The notes: generated from the letters alone by a model not told the origin. 64,000 bases of DNA from Symbiodinium natans (GCA_905221605.1 CAJNDS010002665.1:186001-250000), one strand, 5' to 3'; shown: positions 8,499 to 19,310, numbered from the stretch's first letter. Made by a program: numbers and translations.

Positions 8499-8600
8499 TC
8501 TGCCATGACTGGGACCCAAAGTAGGCCCCTTATTCCCCTTTTTCTTTACGGTTTAGGTTCCCCCTTAAGCCCCTTTAACCCTAACCCCTAAACCCTAGAC
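8499..8600. repeat. Diverged hairpin related to family K
   Basis: AGTAGGCCCCTTATTCCCC and AGCCCCTTTAACC resemble 41310-41430 and 56745-56860. The right half has been replaced by CCCTAAA-like sequence. Confidence 0.45.
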
Positions 8601-8653
8601 CCTAAACCGAAACGTACCCTTACGGTCCAAAAAGGACCCCAGAAGCCAGGCAG

Positions 8654-8706
8654 ACATGGAGGCACGACTCCGTGAGCAGCTGCAACAGATGAGGCGCCCA
8701 TCTTAG
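8654..8706 (+). CDS. Candidate C-terminal exon, coiled-coil-like
   Basis: Acceptor CCAGGCAG ends at 8653; the frame reads DMEARLREQLQQMRRPS to TAG at 8704-8706. The heptad-like charge pattern supports coding. The stop overlaps the start of the next TTTAGGG array. Confidence 0.45.
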
Positions 8707-8820
8707 GGTTTAGGGTTTAGGGGTTAGGGTTTAGGGTTTAGGGTTTAGGGTTTAGGGTTTAGGGTTTAGAGTTTAGGGTTTAGGGTTTAGGGTTTAGGGT
8801 TTAGGGTTTAGGGTTTAGGG
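8706..8820. repeat. TTTAGGG array
   Basis: About 16 copies with one TTTAGAG variant. Confidence 0.93.
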
Positions 8821-8942
8821 GACCATGGTTTGAAGTGGTGGAGGCTAATGATAGCCGGAATTCCAAACAAGGGTTCAGGGTTTAGGGGCCCTAAACCCCA
8901 AGCCTTATGTTGAAGTCGTCCTTTGCGCACCTCTTGTTGCAG

Positions 8943-9073
8943 GGCATTCTGTCCATGTGAAAAATTTTCGGGCCGGCTTCAGTTGCGCAACAAGTGTTGC
9001 TGATCCGCAGTACTCCCAGGCTATGTTGTGTAGCCCCAGAGTAGCAGAGCCAACGGCAAACCGCTTTAAATGA
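8943..9073 (+). CDS. Candidate terminal exon, 42 codons
   Basis: A strong pyrimidine-rich acceptor CTCTTGTTGCAG ends at 8942. The frame reads HSVHVKNFRAGFSCATSVAD, then PQYSQAMLCSPRVAEPTANR, to TGA 9071-9073. The same frame is open a further 13 codons upstream, so the acceptor may be elsewhere. No family recognised. Confidence 0.5.
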
Positions 9074-9093
9074 AGCCCTCATCATGGACGCAG

Positions 9094-9180
9094 CTGAGCA
9101 TCGAAAACATGAGCAAGACGCAGGTTCGCAAGCTGATGAGGTTCAGAGCTCGGGATAAGGAGATCCGTGCCTGTACACAG
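9094..9180 (+). CDS. Candidate exon, 29 codons
   Basis: Bounded by ACGCAG (ends 9093) and CACAG|GTTAAG. It reads LSIENMSKTQVRKLMRFRAR then DKEIRACTQ, a charged helix-like stretch, in phase 0 at both ends. Another ATG frame starting at 9084 is also open, so frame choice is not certain. Confidence 0.5.
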
Positions 9181-9399
9181 GTTAAGAGCCTTGAGATTCC
9201 ACCTTTCGCGCGCGGCGGTTACTTTATTCCCCAACAGCGGGTACGCTTGGGGTTTGCAATCTGGTAAGGGAGAAGGTCGGTGACTAGATTTTGTGCACGG
9301 CTTCGCGGAAAGGTAAGGGACGTGTGCGCGCGCCAAACTACTGCAACTTTTTGCGCCTGGGCAATTAACAAGTAGTCTTCGGGGAGTCCACCGAGGAAG

Positions 9400-10360
9400 G
9401 AAAACAGCGCCAGGCAGTTTGAGCGCCCTAACATGCCTGTGCAAGCAGAATGAGATCCATGTGTGCTGCCGAAAAAAAGATATGTGTATGTGCGTTCGCA
9501 GCACACAGCACGCACTAACATGTCTGTGCAAGCAGAATGAGATCCATGTGGGATGGCCGCATATATGTGTGTGTATGCGCGAAGTTTTGGTTCCTATAGT
9601 TTTTGGCCCTTGCTTTTGCAACCGCTTTCTTGCCGTAAAGATATGCCTACCCAACAGTTGCTGTCTGTGTGGTCGTATACCACGCAGCTATTTAGCGCAA
9701 GAACAGATGCGTGCGAATGGCGAGAGCGGCGAGACACCCATGTGTGCCCGCGCAGCAGCAGTTGAGTCACAAGACCGCGACGGACAGCCGAGATTGTCTC
9801 GCCGGAATCTTTGCGCGCCAAAAGATATGTGTGTGTGTGTGCGCGCGAAGCAAGTTTTGGTTCCTATAGTTTTTAGCCCTTGCTTTTGCAACCACTTTTT
9901 TGCCGCAAAAAAACGCCTACCCAACACCTGATGTCTGTGTGGTCGTGTAAGACGCGGCTGTTTAGCCGCAAGAACAGATCCGTGCGAACGGCGAGACACC
10001 CATGTGTGCCCGCGCAACAGCATTCGTGCACGATCTTGTCGCGAACCTTTCCGTGTGTCGCGCCGGAGTGTGTCGCACCGGACGCAGCACGCGGCACGGA
10101 GAGCGCAACAGCGAATGCAGCAGTATCTTGATTTGAATATATTGAAAATACACACGATATTTATGCGAACAGAATGAGATCCATGTGTGCTCGCATCAAA
10201 CGCAGCAGTTGAGTCACAAGACCGCGACGGACAGCCGAGATTGTCACGCCGGCGGAATCAAAAGATGTGTGTGTGTGTGTATGCGCGCGTGGCAAGTTTT
10301 GGTTCCCCAACAGCGAGTACGCTTGGGGTTTGTAATCTGGTGAGCCCAAGCCTTGCTCCC
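9400..10360. repeat. Cluster of a dispersed GC-rich repeat
   Basis: Blocks containing AGACCGCGACGGACAGCCGA, GCAAGTTTTGGTTCCTATAG and CAGAATGAGATCCATGTG occur at least three times here. They occur inverted at 11045-11430 and again at 14280-14625. Open frames within it repeat the same peptides and are not taken as genes. Confidence 0.8.
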
Positions 10361-10364
10361 TCAG

Positions 10365-10503
10365 ATTTTGGAAGATCTTTGGGGCAACCAAACTCTGCGC
10401 ACCACTGCGCTAAACTCTGCACCTGAGGTAACGCACTAACGCACATTGTATTTCAGTAATCACCCCCCCCCTCCCCCACTAAGCAAAACCAAACTCTGTA
10501 CCA
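10365..10503. repeat. Antisense copy of the 13.2-13.7 kb tandem repeat
   Basis: AACGCACATTGTATTTCAGT and CCAAACTCTGTACC are the reverse complement of the unit repeated at 13200-13755. Confidence 0.7.
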
Positions 10504-10519
10504 GGGTTTATGCTTATCT

Positions 10520-10625
10520 GGCCCCACAATATTGAAATATGGGAAAAACTCAATATTTCAATGTTGGGCTGGATCCAAGATCCAAGATCCAAGATCCAAT
10601 ATTCCGCATAAAGTGTTTCAAGGCG
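10520..10625. repeat. CAATATTGAAATATTG inverted repeats
   Basis: Palindromic CAATATTGAAATAT units linked to GGCTGGATCCAAGATCCAAG. The same modules recur at 12776-13040. Confidence 0.7.
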
Positions 10626-10777
10626 ATGCAAAAAAGCCCCTGCTCTGGTCGAGTGAGAGTTTAGGGAGGTGGCGTACAAATATTCAGGCCCTCTGGAAAG
10701 AAGAGAGGACGAGGGAAAAGAAGAACCGATTACGAAAAAACAATGTTCTAATTTAGGATTTAGGGTTGATGGTCTAA

Positions 10778-10872
10778 AAAACTACATATATATATATATA
10801 TGAATTTTAAAAACAAATGTAAATATACTTTCAAATACATGTATATATATACACATATATATATATATTGCT
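10778..10872. repeat. AT microsatellite
   Basis: (TA)n tracts with short interruptions. Confidence 0.9.
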
Positions 10873-11044
10873 AAAACATAAACGCCGGTTGCCTCTAACA
10901 TAAAAGCTTCTTGTGTTAAAAACTACGCTTGTTAAAACAACAGGCCCTTACGCTAACCGCTTGTTACATTCACAAAAGTCTCTTGTAAGCGCTTAAAGCT
11001 GATATAAGTGTCTATTGAATGAAGGGTCAGGGCATAGCAAGACA

Positions 11045-11430
11045 ACGGTTGCGAAAGCAAAGGCTAAAAGCAATAGTAATGTAGGAACCAAAACTTGCTG
11101 CACGCGCACATACAGATATTTTATTATACGCAAAGATTCCGCCGGCGAGGCAACCTCGGCTGTGCGTCGTGGTCTTGTGACTCAACTGCTGCTTTTCTGC
11201 GCGCGCACGTGGATCTCATTCTGTTCGCGCAACCATCGTGTATATATTCATATCAAAATGTTGCTGCATTCGCGCTGTCGTTCGGCACGCGCGCGCGTTC
11301 AAATTGCCTGGCGTTGTAACGGGAGAGCCGGTGTGTCATCGAAAGATCATAGCAAGAAAGCGGTTGCAACAGCAAAGGCTAAAAACAATAGGTCAATAGG
11401 AACCAAAACTTGTTGCGATTTGTCATTTTG
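11045..11430 (-). repeat. Inverted copy of the dispersed GC-rich repeat
   Basis: Carries the reverse complement of the modules in 14280-14625, including TCGTGGTCTTGTGACTCAAC, and ends with the beginning of a second unit at 11360. Confidence 0.8.
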
Positions 11431-11439
11431 GATGGGGGT

Positions 11440-12085
11440 TTAGGGCGTGGCTTGGGCTATAGGGTTTGTGACGGGGCCGAGGCTGGGGGTTTGGGCTTCA
11501 AGGTTATAGGGGTTGAGGTTTGGGGTTGAGGGATATATACAATTTTGACTAGGGTTGGTTGTTTTTTGTTGAGGGTTCAGGGACTTAGGGTTGTGGTCTC
11601 TTGGGCTTACGGATGGAGATGTAGAGTTCAACGGTGGTTTGGGGTTTAGGCTCTAAAGTGGGGTAATGCTTCGGGTTGATGATTAAACCCCAAGCAACAA
11701 ACCATAAACCTCAAACGGCAGACCCTAATTAAACCTTTCTTAGATGTATCAAAGAAAAAATACTCAGGGGTCATGGTGAAGTTTTGGGGTTTTGGGACTG
11801 TGGGTGTTTAGGGTCTGCGTCTTTGGGTGGTTTGGGGTGGAGTTTGGGTTGGGGGGTTTGCGGTTTGGGATTCCTGCTTTGAGCTTTTTTTGTTGGGGGG
11901 GAGGGGGATGTTTGGGTTGTTTACCCCGGGGGGTTGGCGGGGTGGCGCAAGTTTTTCTTTTGGGAGGGGGGGCTTGGGGTCGTCACGGCTTCAGAATTTC
12001 GGGTGCTCAGGAGTCATGATTTCGGGGTTGAGGGTCTGTTTGGGTTTCAGGAGTATGGTTCGGAGCCGAGATGTTTTTTAGGGGA
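11440..12085. other. Decayed G-rich TTTAGGG-like sequence, no gene seen
   Basis: G-rich degenerate heptamers with T-runs. Open frames here are Gly/Leu/Phe-rich translations of decayed repeats. Confidence 0.6.
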
Positions 12086-12242
12086 GTACAGTAACTCGAG
12101 TTAACTCGGGTTGGCTCTGGGAGTTGACAGGAAAATAAGAGGTTCTGGGGAGTTAACTCGAGTTAAGTCGAGTTGGCTCTGAGAGTTAGCTCGAGTTAAC
12201 TCTAGTTGGGTCTGACAGTTAACTCGAGTTAACTCGGGTTCC
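12086..12242. repeat. GTTAACTCGAGTTAACTCGG minisatellite
   Basis: About five imperfect units of roughly 33 bp built on overlapping palindromes (AACTCGAGTT, CTCGAG). Confidence 0.8.
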
Positions 12243-12520
12243 CTCCCCTGCCCCTGAAACACCAAACCCTAAACCCTGAATCCCATGCCCTAAGCCCTAA
12301 AATCCTAAACCCTCAGCCCTCAATCCAAAACCCGGACTCGGAGCCCTAAACCGAATCCCTAAACATGAGCGCCTAAACATCACCTTGAGCCCGAAACCCT
12401 AAAGTCTGAACCTAAGACCCCTGTATATATTAAGCCCTTTCATCGACATAGTCGATCCAAAACCTCAACTCCAAATACAAGTGAATAAATACATGAACCA
12501 AAATCAAAAACTCACAATAA

Positions 12521-12523
<3 letters not shown>

Positions 12524-12553
<30 letters not shown>

Positions 12554-12566
12554 CATATATATAAAC
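12524..12566. repeat. CA/TA microsatellite
   Basis: (AC)n followed by (AT)n. Confidence 0.9.
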
Positions 12567-12775
12567 ACATATAAACGCGAAGCCTTAAATTTTACAACAG
12601 AGGAGGCTGCGGGAGCCTGTTTGTCGGGAGCCTGTTTGTTAGAATGAGTTTGTTGCGCTGTTTGCTTTCTCGTTTTTTGTTGGATCGTGATGGCCGATGT
12701 TAAAACATCGAAACAGACAAGACCGCTTTCCAAAAGAATGTGGACTCTTGGTCCCTGGTTGTTGCCGCCCCGCTT

Positions 12776-13040
12776 CCCCCAATATTGAAGTATTGAAGCC
12801 CTTTCAATATTGGGCTGGATCCAAGGTACGACATCCAAAGATTTCGCAAAACAATCTTGGATCCAGCCAGGACACTCCCCCCAATATTGAAGTATTGAAA
12901 CCCTTTCAATATTCCAAGGTTGGGCCCAGCCTGCGCTCTGGATCCAAGATGACCTCCAAAAAAAACTGTGAAATCTTGAACCTTGGATCCAGCCCAATAT
13001 TGAAATATTGAGTTTTTAAAATGTTTCAATATTGCGCCCA
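12776..13040. repeat. Cluster of CAATATTG inverted repeats
   Basis: Three modules CCAATATTGAAGTATTGAA ... TTTCAATATT alternate with GGATCCAAG-containing spacers, as at 10520. Confidence 0.75.
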
Positions 13041-13199
13041 ACCTAGGCCGTGGAACCAGATTAGTAAACAACAACTAAGGAGCCGTAATTGAGTGTTCAT
13101 TGAAGGACAGATTCCCACAGCGTTCCACTTCAAACAATATATGTACATATATATATATATATCTTCATATATGTGTGTATGTGTTTTAATTAGATTTTG

Positions 13200-13755
13200 C
13201 ATAATTACGCAGGCTTTAGTGCAGAGTTTAGGCTTGGATGACAACTGAAATACAATGCGTTAGCTAAGGTACAGTGTTTAGTACAGAGTTCAGGCTTTGC
13301 TTTTGTTTGGGGGGGGGGAAATACAATGCGCTAGCTAAGGTACAGTGTCGGTACAGAGTTTAAATTTTGCTTCTTGGGATGATTACTGAAGTTGCAAAGC
13401 GTTAGCTAAGGTACAGTGTAGTGCAAAGTTTAGGTTTTGCCTGTTGGGGGGTGATCGCTCGAGGTACACGTGTCAGTGCAGAGTTTGGTTTGGCTTGCTT
13501 GTCGGAGGATGAGAACTGAAATACAATGAGTTAGCTAAGGCACAGTGTTTAGTTCAGAGTTCAAGCTAAGCTGCTTGCTTATCAGCTTATCAGGGGGAGG
13601 TGCGGGGGGGGGGGGGGGGGGCTGATTATAGCTATTCAATATGTGTTAGTTTAAAAGAGCTTAGGTTTTGCTCATTGGGGGATGATTGTTTGAGGTAAAG
13701 TTTCAAGTACAAAGCTTAGGTTTTGCTTATTGGGGGATGTTTACTGAAATACAGC
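13200..13755. repeat. Degenerate ~70-bp tandem repeat
   Basis: Six to seven units built on GAAATACAATGCGTTAGC, TAAGGTACAGTGT and CAGAGTTTAGGCTTTGC, with a G19 run at about 13603. The antisense copy lies at 10365-10503. Confidence 0.8.
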
Positions 13756-13769
13756 CGGTGTTTTCACAG

Positions 13770-14038
13770 CTTCGAGCAAAACATCCCGAACGCAAGCCGA
13801 AGAGACATAGCACAGAAGAAGAGCAAGGTGGATCAGAACATCCCAGAAAGAGTGAAAGGATATCTGCTCACCTGTGGGAAAAGTTGCTGTGTGCTGCTTC
13901 TTTGGGTTGGCCTTCTTACTCTGCTCGGAAGCCATGCCATGACTACGGTGACAATCTTTTAAAACAACTTGAGCCAGTATGCGCATGGAAAGCCTGCACG
14001 CACGGAAAGACAGCATTCATGCTGCACTTGTTGCACAG
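13770..14038 (+). CDS. Candidate 89-codon exon
   Basis: Acceptor GGTGTTTTCACAG ends at 13769 and donor CACAG|GTAATT follows 14038. In phase 0 the frame is open throughout (LRAKHPERKPKRHSTEEEQG, later LWEKLLCAASLGWPSY). A second frame (stop TAA 13960-13962) reads a basic stretch followed by a hydrophobic tail, CCVLLLWVGLLTLLG. That would be a tail-anchored protein, so both are possible. The splice sites favour the longer frame. Confidence 0.5.
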
Positions 14039-14279
14039 GTAATTGGCAGTGTCGGGCCCTTCCTCCCTCCCTGCATCCCTGTGTCACGCAGCAACATTTA
14101 GATTTACTTCCTTCCATTTGCCCCACAATAAGAAGAATAAGCGTTTATATTATAGACAATAAGCGTTTATGTTTTATACAATAAGCGTTTATGTTAAAGC
14201 CCTTTTGAAAATGTACACTTTTATCAGAATAGACGTTAATTTTTAAGAGACTATTGGAAGATCAAGGTGATCTTTCGAC

Positions 14280-14625
14280 GACGTACCGGCTCTCCCGTTT
14301 CAACGCCAGGCAATTTGAATGCGCGCGCGCGCGCGCGCGTGGCTTAGCGACAGCTCGAATGCAGCCGTATTTTGATATGAATATATACGCGATATGTGTG
14401 CAAACAGAATGAAATCCACGAGCTCGCGCAGGAAACGTAGCAGTTGTGTCACAAGACCGCGACGGACAGCCGAGGTTGTATGGCCGGCGGAATCTTTGCG
14501 CGCAAAAAGATATCTGTATGTGCGCGCGCAGCAAGTTTTGTTTCCTATAGTTACTATAGTTTTTAGCCCTGGCTTTTGCCACCGCTTTCTTGCCGTAAAG
14601 ATGTGCCTGTCCAACACCTGGATAT
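14280..14625 (+). repeat. Dispersed GC-rich repeat, single copy
   Basis: Longest clean copy: AACGCCAGGCAATTTGAATG, a (CG)n tract, GAATATATACGCGATATG and the AGACCGCGACGGACAGCCGA module. Inverted at 11045-11430. Confidence 0.8.
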
Positions 14626-14779
14626 TGCTTCAATCTTGCGAGGTTTCCTTTTCGAATCCGTTTGCAAAAACGACTACACGCCGGCTGATGATATCCCACG
14701 CTGTTGGGGTCTGTTGCTGCTGAGATAATGTTGGGCTCAGGGCTTATTCAACAAGGATGCCAGGGGAGGTGAGAGCCCG

Positions 14780-14890
14780 TAGACAGTGAAGGGTTTGGGG
14801 TTTAGGGTTTAGGGTTCAGGAGTTTAGGGGCTTAGGGGGTTAGGGTTTAGGGGTTTAGGGTTTAGGGTTTGGGAGTTTAGGGGTTTGTTT
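14780..14890. repeat. Degenerate TTTAGGG array
   Basis: Tandem heptamers and octamers (TTTAGGGG). Confidence 0.85.
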
Positions 14891-14994
14891 TACGGAACAC
14901 AAGCCTTCAACCCTCAATGAGTCACAAACTTGCTTGGATAGCCAATAGCTGGGCCTCGAAGCAGTTTAGGGCTGGTGCTCAGATACACTACTCA

Positions 14995-15089
14995 TTGCTT
15001 AACAACCCCCGAAAGATTAGATGATACTTTTCTCATAGCGGCAATATAGGGATTAGTGTCTTTTGTTATTTCTAAGGGTTCTGAAGCAA
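14995..15089. repeat. Hairpin element, family E
   Basis: TTGCTTAACAACCCCC and GGGTTCTGAAGCAA ends. Internal GCAATATAGGGATTAGTG matches the copies at 8202 and 54984. Confidence 0.7.
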
Positions 15090-15230
15090 GCAGCAGCCCT
15101 CACCCCTGGAAGCCCTAACCCCGAAACCGTAGGCAACGAACGAAACCCTCAAAAGACCCTCTAAGCCCCCCAAAACCTTCAAAAACGCCCTCTGAACCTT
15201 AAACCCCAAAACGCGATTCCTTGCGTAATC

Positions 15231-15320
15231 ATGGGTTCCAGAACCCAAGCCGCCAGGAAGCGGAATGCCACGGTTGAGATGGAGAAGACTGAAGCCAAGG
15301 CAGGAGAGCTTAGGGCTTTG
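15231..15320 (+). CDS. Candidate first exon of a coiled-coil gene
   Basis: ATG at 15231 opens MGSRTQAARKRNATVEMEKT then EAKAGELRALL, charged and heptad-like. The 3' boundary is unclear (a T-run follows). TTCCAG at 15235-15240 could instead be an acceptor. I group it with the exons to 20828 because they share strand and coiled-coil character. Confidence 0.45.
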
Positions 15321-15850
15321 CTATTTTTTTCTTGTTTCTTGTTGGAAGGGGGGGGAGGGGGTGGGGGGGAGTAGGGTTTTGAGCAGGGTTTGCTTAGGGT
15401 TTTGGTCGGGGTTTCTGAGGGTTTTTTAGGGTTTGCTTAGGGTCTTTACACGCTTTGCTTAGGGATTTATGGGGTTTGCTTAGGGTTTTATGGGATTTGT
15501 TTGGGTTTACAGAGCTTGACCACCTTAGCTACCTTCATTATAGGGTCCGCAAGGGGTGGGTTCATGGGGAAGAGGTACCTAGGGAGCCTTAGGGCAGCTT
15601 AGGGAGCCTTAGGGAGTAGTGGGGAGTATTTAGGGAACCTTGGGTTAAATACCCCCCCTTGAACCCTATAACTTCAAGCAGGCTTGGGTTAACGGCTAGT
15701 TTGTGCGTGGTCAGGGTGGGGGTTTCTTACTTGGGGGAGGGAACGGGTGGGGGGGCCGAGCATCCTAAACCGAATCCCTTTTAAACCTCTTGTGGTAGGT
15801 CCAACGCGAAACCATGCACCACCTATGTACCCCAATCCTTAGACCCTAGA

Positions 15851-15929
15851 CTTGGGATGTTCCACCTTGTAGAACAGTCCTTATTATAATCTCTACTCAG
15901 GACTGTTAGTATAGGGGGGGACATCCCAA
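15851..15929. repeat. Hairpin element, family H
   Basis: CTTGGGATGTTCC ... GGACATCCCAA ends and internal AACAGTCCTTAT / AGGACTGTTAG arms. Copies at 21871-22025 (interrupted) and 60581-60684. Confidence 0.75.
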
Positions 15930-15987
15930 CCCTAAGCCGTAAACCCTAAACCGTAAGCCCTAAACCCTATACCCTAAACCCTGTCTC

Positions 15988-16114
15988 CGTGTGTGTGTGA
16001 GAGTGTGAGGGTGAGGATGAGGGTGAGTGTGAGAGTGAGAGTGAGAGTGTGTTGTGTGTGTGTGTGTGTGTTTTGTGTGTGTGTGTGTGTTGTGTGTGTG
16101 TGTGTGTGTGTGTA
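15988..16114. repeat. GT/GA microsatellite
   Basis: (GTGA)n and (GT)n tracts. Cys/Val-rich or His/Thr-rich open frames here are artefacts. Confidence 0.92.
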
Positions 16115-16129
16115 TCCTCTTCTTTGGAG

Positions 16130-16171
16130 GCCCGTGCGCTGCTGTTGGAGGAGCAGGCACGCGGCTTGTGG
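16130..16171 (+). CDS. Candidate small exon, coiled-coil gene
   Basis: Follows a pyrimidine-rich ATCCTCTTCTTTGGAG acceptor and reads ARALLLEEQARGLW, a strong amphipathic pattern. The donor is uncertain. Confidence 0.4.
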
Positions 16172-16440
16172 GGAGTTAGGCGGTTTGGGGTTTAGGTTTT
16201 AGGGTTTAGGGTTGAGGGATTAAGCAGGGGATTAGGGTTGAGGGCTCAGGGGGTTTCGAGCTTCAACGGGGTTGAGGTTGCACTGTTTAAGGCAGGCGTC
16301 GTAGAGCCTGGGGCGTTCTCAGGCTTTTGGGCGTGAGGCCTGAAAAGCCGGATAGGGTTTTAGGTTTGGGGTTTGGGGTTTAGGGTTCAGGGCTTACGGT
16401 TTAGAGGCCACCAGACTCTGAAGCCTGAAGCCTTGAACAG

Positions 16441-16513
16441 GTGAGGAACCTGTCTTCTCTGCTATCGGACACGGCGCGCCAGCTAAAAGAGGCCAAAGAC
16501 TTGCCCAAGGACC
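16441..16513 (+). CDS. Candidate exon, coiled-coil gene
   Basis: Acceptor GAACAG ends at 16440. Phase-0 frame VRNLSSLLSDTARQLKEAKD then LPKDR. Directly followed by TATTAGGG, the beginning of a TTTAGGG array. Heptad-like leucines suggest coiled coil. Confidence 0.5.
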
Positions 16514-16586
16514 GATATTAGGGTTTAGGGTTTAGGGTTTAGGGTTTACGGTTGAGGGTTTAGGGTTTTGGGTTGGTTTAGGGTTT

Positions 16587-16675
16587 CCGAAATTACGGGT
16601 AGGGGTCCTTATTATGAGGGAATCCTGCTGTTTGGGGTCTATATGTTAGGGCCCCCTTATTTTCGTAAACCCCCA
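16587..16675. repeat. Hairpin element, family F
   Basis: CCGAAATTACGGG pairs with CCCTTATTTTCGTAAACCCC. Same ends as 29353, 41919 and 50806. Confidence 0.6.
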
Positions 16676-17285
16676 TATTCGGTTGTTGAGTGCTTGAGGG
16701 TTTTCTTGGGAACGGAGAAGTCAAAACCTTGAAAGTTCGAGTTGTTTGGGTTGATGGGGTTAGGGCTTCTGTTACATCTCAGATACAATAGGTCAATAGG
16801 TGTGAGGTTATCAACTTGACTGGGCTGCTGCTTCAGGATCCCAGCGATGGTTGGTGCAAGGAACCCGAAAATGCCAACTCTAATTACTAAACCCTAAACC
16901 CTCAGCCGCTCAGGGCGAGGGGGTTTCAGAGTGTTGGGTCGAGATTTTGAGGTTTTGGGTCGAGATTTTGAGGTTTTGGGCATAGGGCCCTCAGCCCAAC
17001 ACCCTCAAGCCCCTAAACCCTGAACCCAGTAAGTTGGTTTCACTCAAGGTCCCTAATTAAATCCCACCCCCCCCCCCCCCCCCCCCCAAAGCATAGCGCC
17101 AACCGAGTTTTGGGTTTAGGGTTCAGGGTGTGTTTTTTTAGGGGTTGGAGTTTGCAGTAGGGTACAGGGTACTGGGTTTAGAGGCCTCTAACCCTTAGCC
17201 CCAAACCCTGAACCTCTCAAGTAGCCCAGTATACCCCTTGAATCACATTGCGGATCCGTATTTCGAATATGAAGAGATAGATAAA

Positions 17286-17390
17286 TACATGAATAAATAA
17301 TATATACATATATATATATACATATATATATAGATACGTACATGCATTTATACATATACATATATATATATATATACAGATATGTGTAGA
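17286..17390. repeat. TA-rich microsatellite
   Basis: (TA)n and (ACATATAT)n tracts. Confidence 0.9.
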
Positions 17391-17444
17391 CTTAATGCAC
17401 AGCATGCCTGTAAGTTTGAGTCCTCCTACCCCTGCCCCGCGCAG

Positions 17445-17511
17445 CGGGAAGGAGGTGGAGCCCAACTACAAGCCCGGAGCTTGGCGAAGCAAGCTGCGAT
17501 GTTTTTGGTTG
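17445..17511 (+). CDS. Candidate exon, coiled-coil gene
   Basis: Acceptor CCCTGCCCCGCGCAG, donor GG|GTATCA at 17512. Reads REGGGAQLQARSLAKQAAMF. Length 67 bases. Family unknown. Confidence 0.5.
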
Positions 17512-17534
17512 GTATCAAGGCTGATATGGGTCTA

Positions 17535-17610
17535 GGGTTTAGGGCTTAGGGTTTAGGGTTTAGGGTTTAGGGTTTAGGGTTTAGGGTTTAGGGTTTAGGG
17601 TTTAGGGTTC
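17535..17610. repeat. TTTAGGG array
   Basis: About ten copies with one TTAGGGC variant. Confidence 0.93.
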
Positions 17611-17611
17611 C

Positions 17612-18330
17612 AGCAACCGAGGCACAAAAAAGGGCTCTTCTTTAACTTTGGTATTATTGGGCAGTCTACAAGGGGAAAACCCTAGTGGCAGTTGATCTTG
17701 GGCCTTCTGCTGGGGATCGTCTGTCTAAAGGGAGACTGGAGCGACGAAGCCCATTTAGGGTGTCGGGTTTAGTGTTTCGCCTCGTGTTCTTATGATTGAC
17801 GTTATTGGCGTTGCACTGATGATTTTGAATGATGAGGATGATGATGGTGGTGACGATGACGTGATGTGACGTCTGGCCCCTGTGATTGTGTCATCAGGAT
17901 CATCATGTTTTTGGTGGGCATTTTTGTGCAAAGGCCAGTATTGTATTTCGTCATAGCACTCGTGTTAGTCAATGTTAGTGCCAGGGTTAGTGGCAGTTTA
18001 GTAGTTTAAGTGTTTGTTTTGGCATTAGTGTTAGTGTTTGTCTTATTCTTAGTATTTGTATCAGCACGAGCTGTCGTCTTAGCAAAGAGTAACAACAATA
18101 GCAAACACAACACTGATAATTACAACGATGATATCAGTACTTCTACTAGTAGTAACAATAAGATTGAGAATCCCTATGAAGTTCAACCCAGCAACAGCCA
18201 CGGAAGAATACGGTGGTCGTCATCATCATCATCACCATCATTCATGAGGTAATAATTAACACATGATGATGATGGTGATGATGGTGATGATGGTGATGAT
18301 GATGATGACGGTGACGATGACGATGAGCTC
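17612..18330. other. No gene seen; GAT/GTT-rich low complexity
   Basis: Trinucleotide-rich sequence with TTAGTG periodicity (17940-18060) and complementary (TCA)n / (TGA)n tracts at 18216-18330 that could pair as a hairpin. An 80-residue frame at 18010-18252 is low complexity and not accepted as a gene. Confidence 0.6.
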
Positions 18331-18336
18331 AATCAG

Positions 18337-18398
18337 GCTGGACGCCGCTCCGCCTGGAACGCTAGCCGCTGAGGTCACCCGCCTTCAGGCTGGCCGGG
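18337..18398 (+). CDS. Candidate exon, coiled-coil gene
   Basis: Acceptor CAATCAG, donor G|GTGGTT at 18399. Reads LDAAPPGTLAAEVTRLQAGR with single bases left at both ends. Confidence 0.45.
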
Positions 18399-18867
18399 GT
18401 GGTTGACACAGGGCCCTAAACCCTAAACCCTAAACCCTAAGCCACATCATCTCTAAGGTTATATCGATCAGGGTGACCAGTAGTACCCGCACCCCGTTAT
18501 GCAACGCAGCGGGCACCCTGTGGGTTAGTTCTTATTCGAGCATGTAGGGTCTGGGGTTTATGGGCTTAGGCGGGGCTTCAATTTTTTTGGATTCAGGGTT
18601 TAGGTTTTTTTTGGGTTTTGGGGTGTCTCGTGCTTGTAGCAAGCATTGTCCTCTCGTATTCTTCAGTTCGCCGATAGACATTCTATACATGTGGGCTTCT
18701 ATCGAACCTTTCCAACTCGCCCTAAACCCTAAGGCGCTAACCCCCCCTTTCCCCAACCCCCCTAACCCTAAACCCTCCCAAAGTCCGAAGCCTCTGAATC
18801 CTAAGCCCTAGGCCCTGGAACCCTAGCGCCCTACATGGGTAGTCCCTGCTGGGGGGGGTCCTTCTGG

Positions 18868-18952
18868 GGTTGATGCATGGTCGCTTAGTATGATCCCTTA
18901 CCTCCTTTAAAGGGTTCTGAAGTATGGGCCCTTCAGCCTTATAGTGTGTGTG

Positions 18953-18988
<36 letters not shown>

Positions 18989-19049
18989 ATGAATAGGGGG
19001 TATATACGGATACGGGGTCCCCTTTTAAGGGCCAGACTAAGGGACCGTG
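18868..19049. repeat. Hairpin element, family D, with TA microsatellite inside
   Basis: Left arm GCATGGTCGCTTAGTATG, right arm CAGACTAAGGGACCGTGC. A (TA)n tract at 18953-18987 has expanded in its centre. Confidence 0.7.
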
Positions 19050-19185
19050 CAAGTACACTAAGGACCTCTCTAAACCCGGTGTCCCGTGTCAAGGCAGGCT
19101 CCCAGGGCTTGCAGTGCAGCAGCCCGGGTGTTCATGACCCCACTCTTGCGGGGATGCCCTAAACGCTAAAGCCCGAAACCCTAGA

Positions 19186-19310
19186 CCCTAAACCCTAAAC
19201 CCTAAACCCTAAACCCTAAACCCTAAACCCTAAACCCTAAACCCTAAACCCTAAACCCTAAACCCTAAACCCTAAACCCTAAACCCTAAACCCTAAACCC
19301 TAAACCCTAA
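19186..19310. repeat. CCCTAAA array
   Basis: About 18 perfect copies. Confidence 0.96.

Noticed and set aside
9082-9654. 190-residue antisense ORF and overlapping ORFs to 10155
   Set aside because: They translate copies of the dispersed GC-rich repeat and repeat the same peptide blocks; no splice or family support.
15960-16202. His/Thr-rich and Cys/Val-rich ORFs
   Set aside because: GT microsatellite translation.
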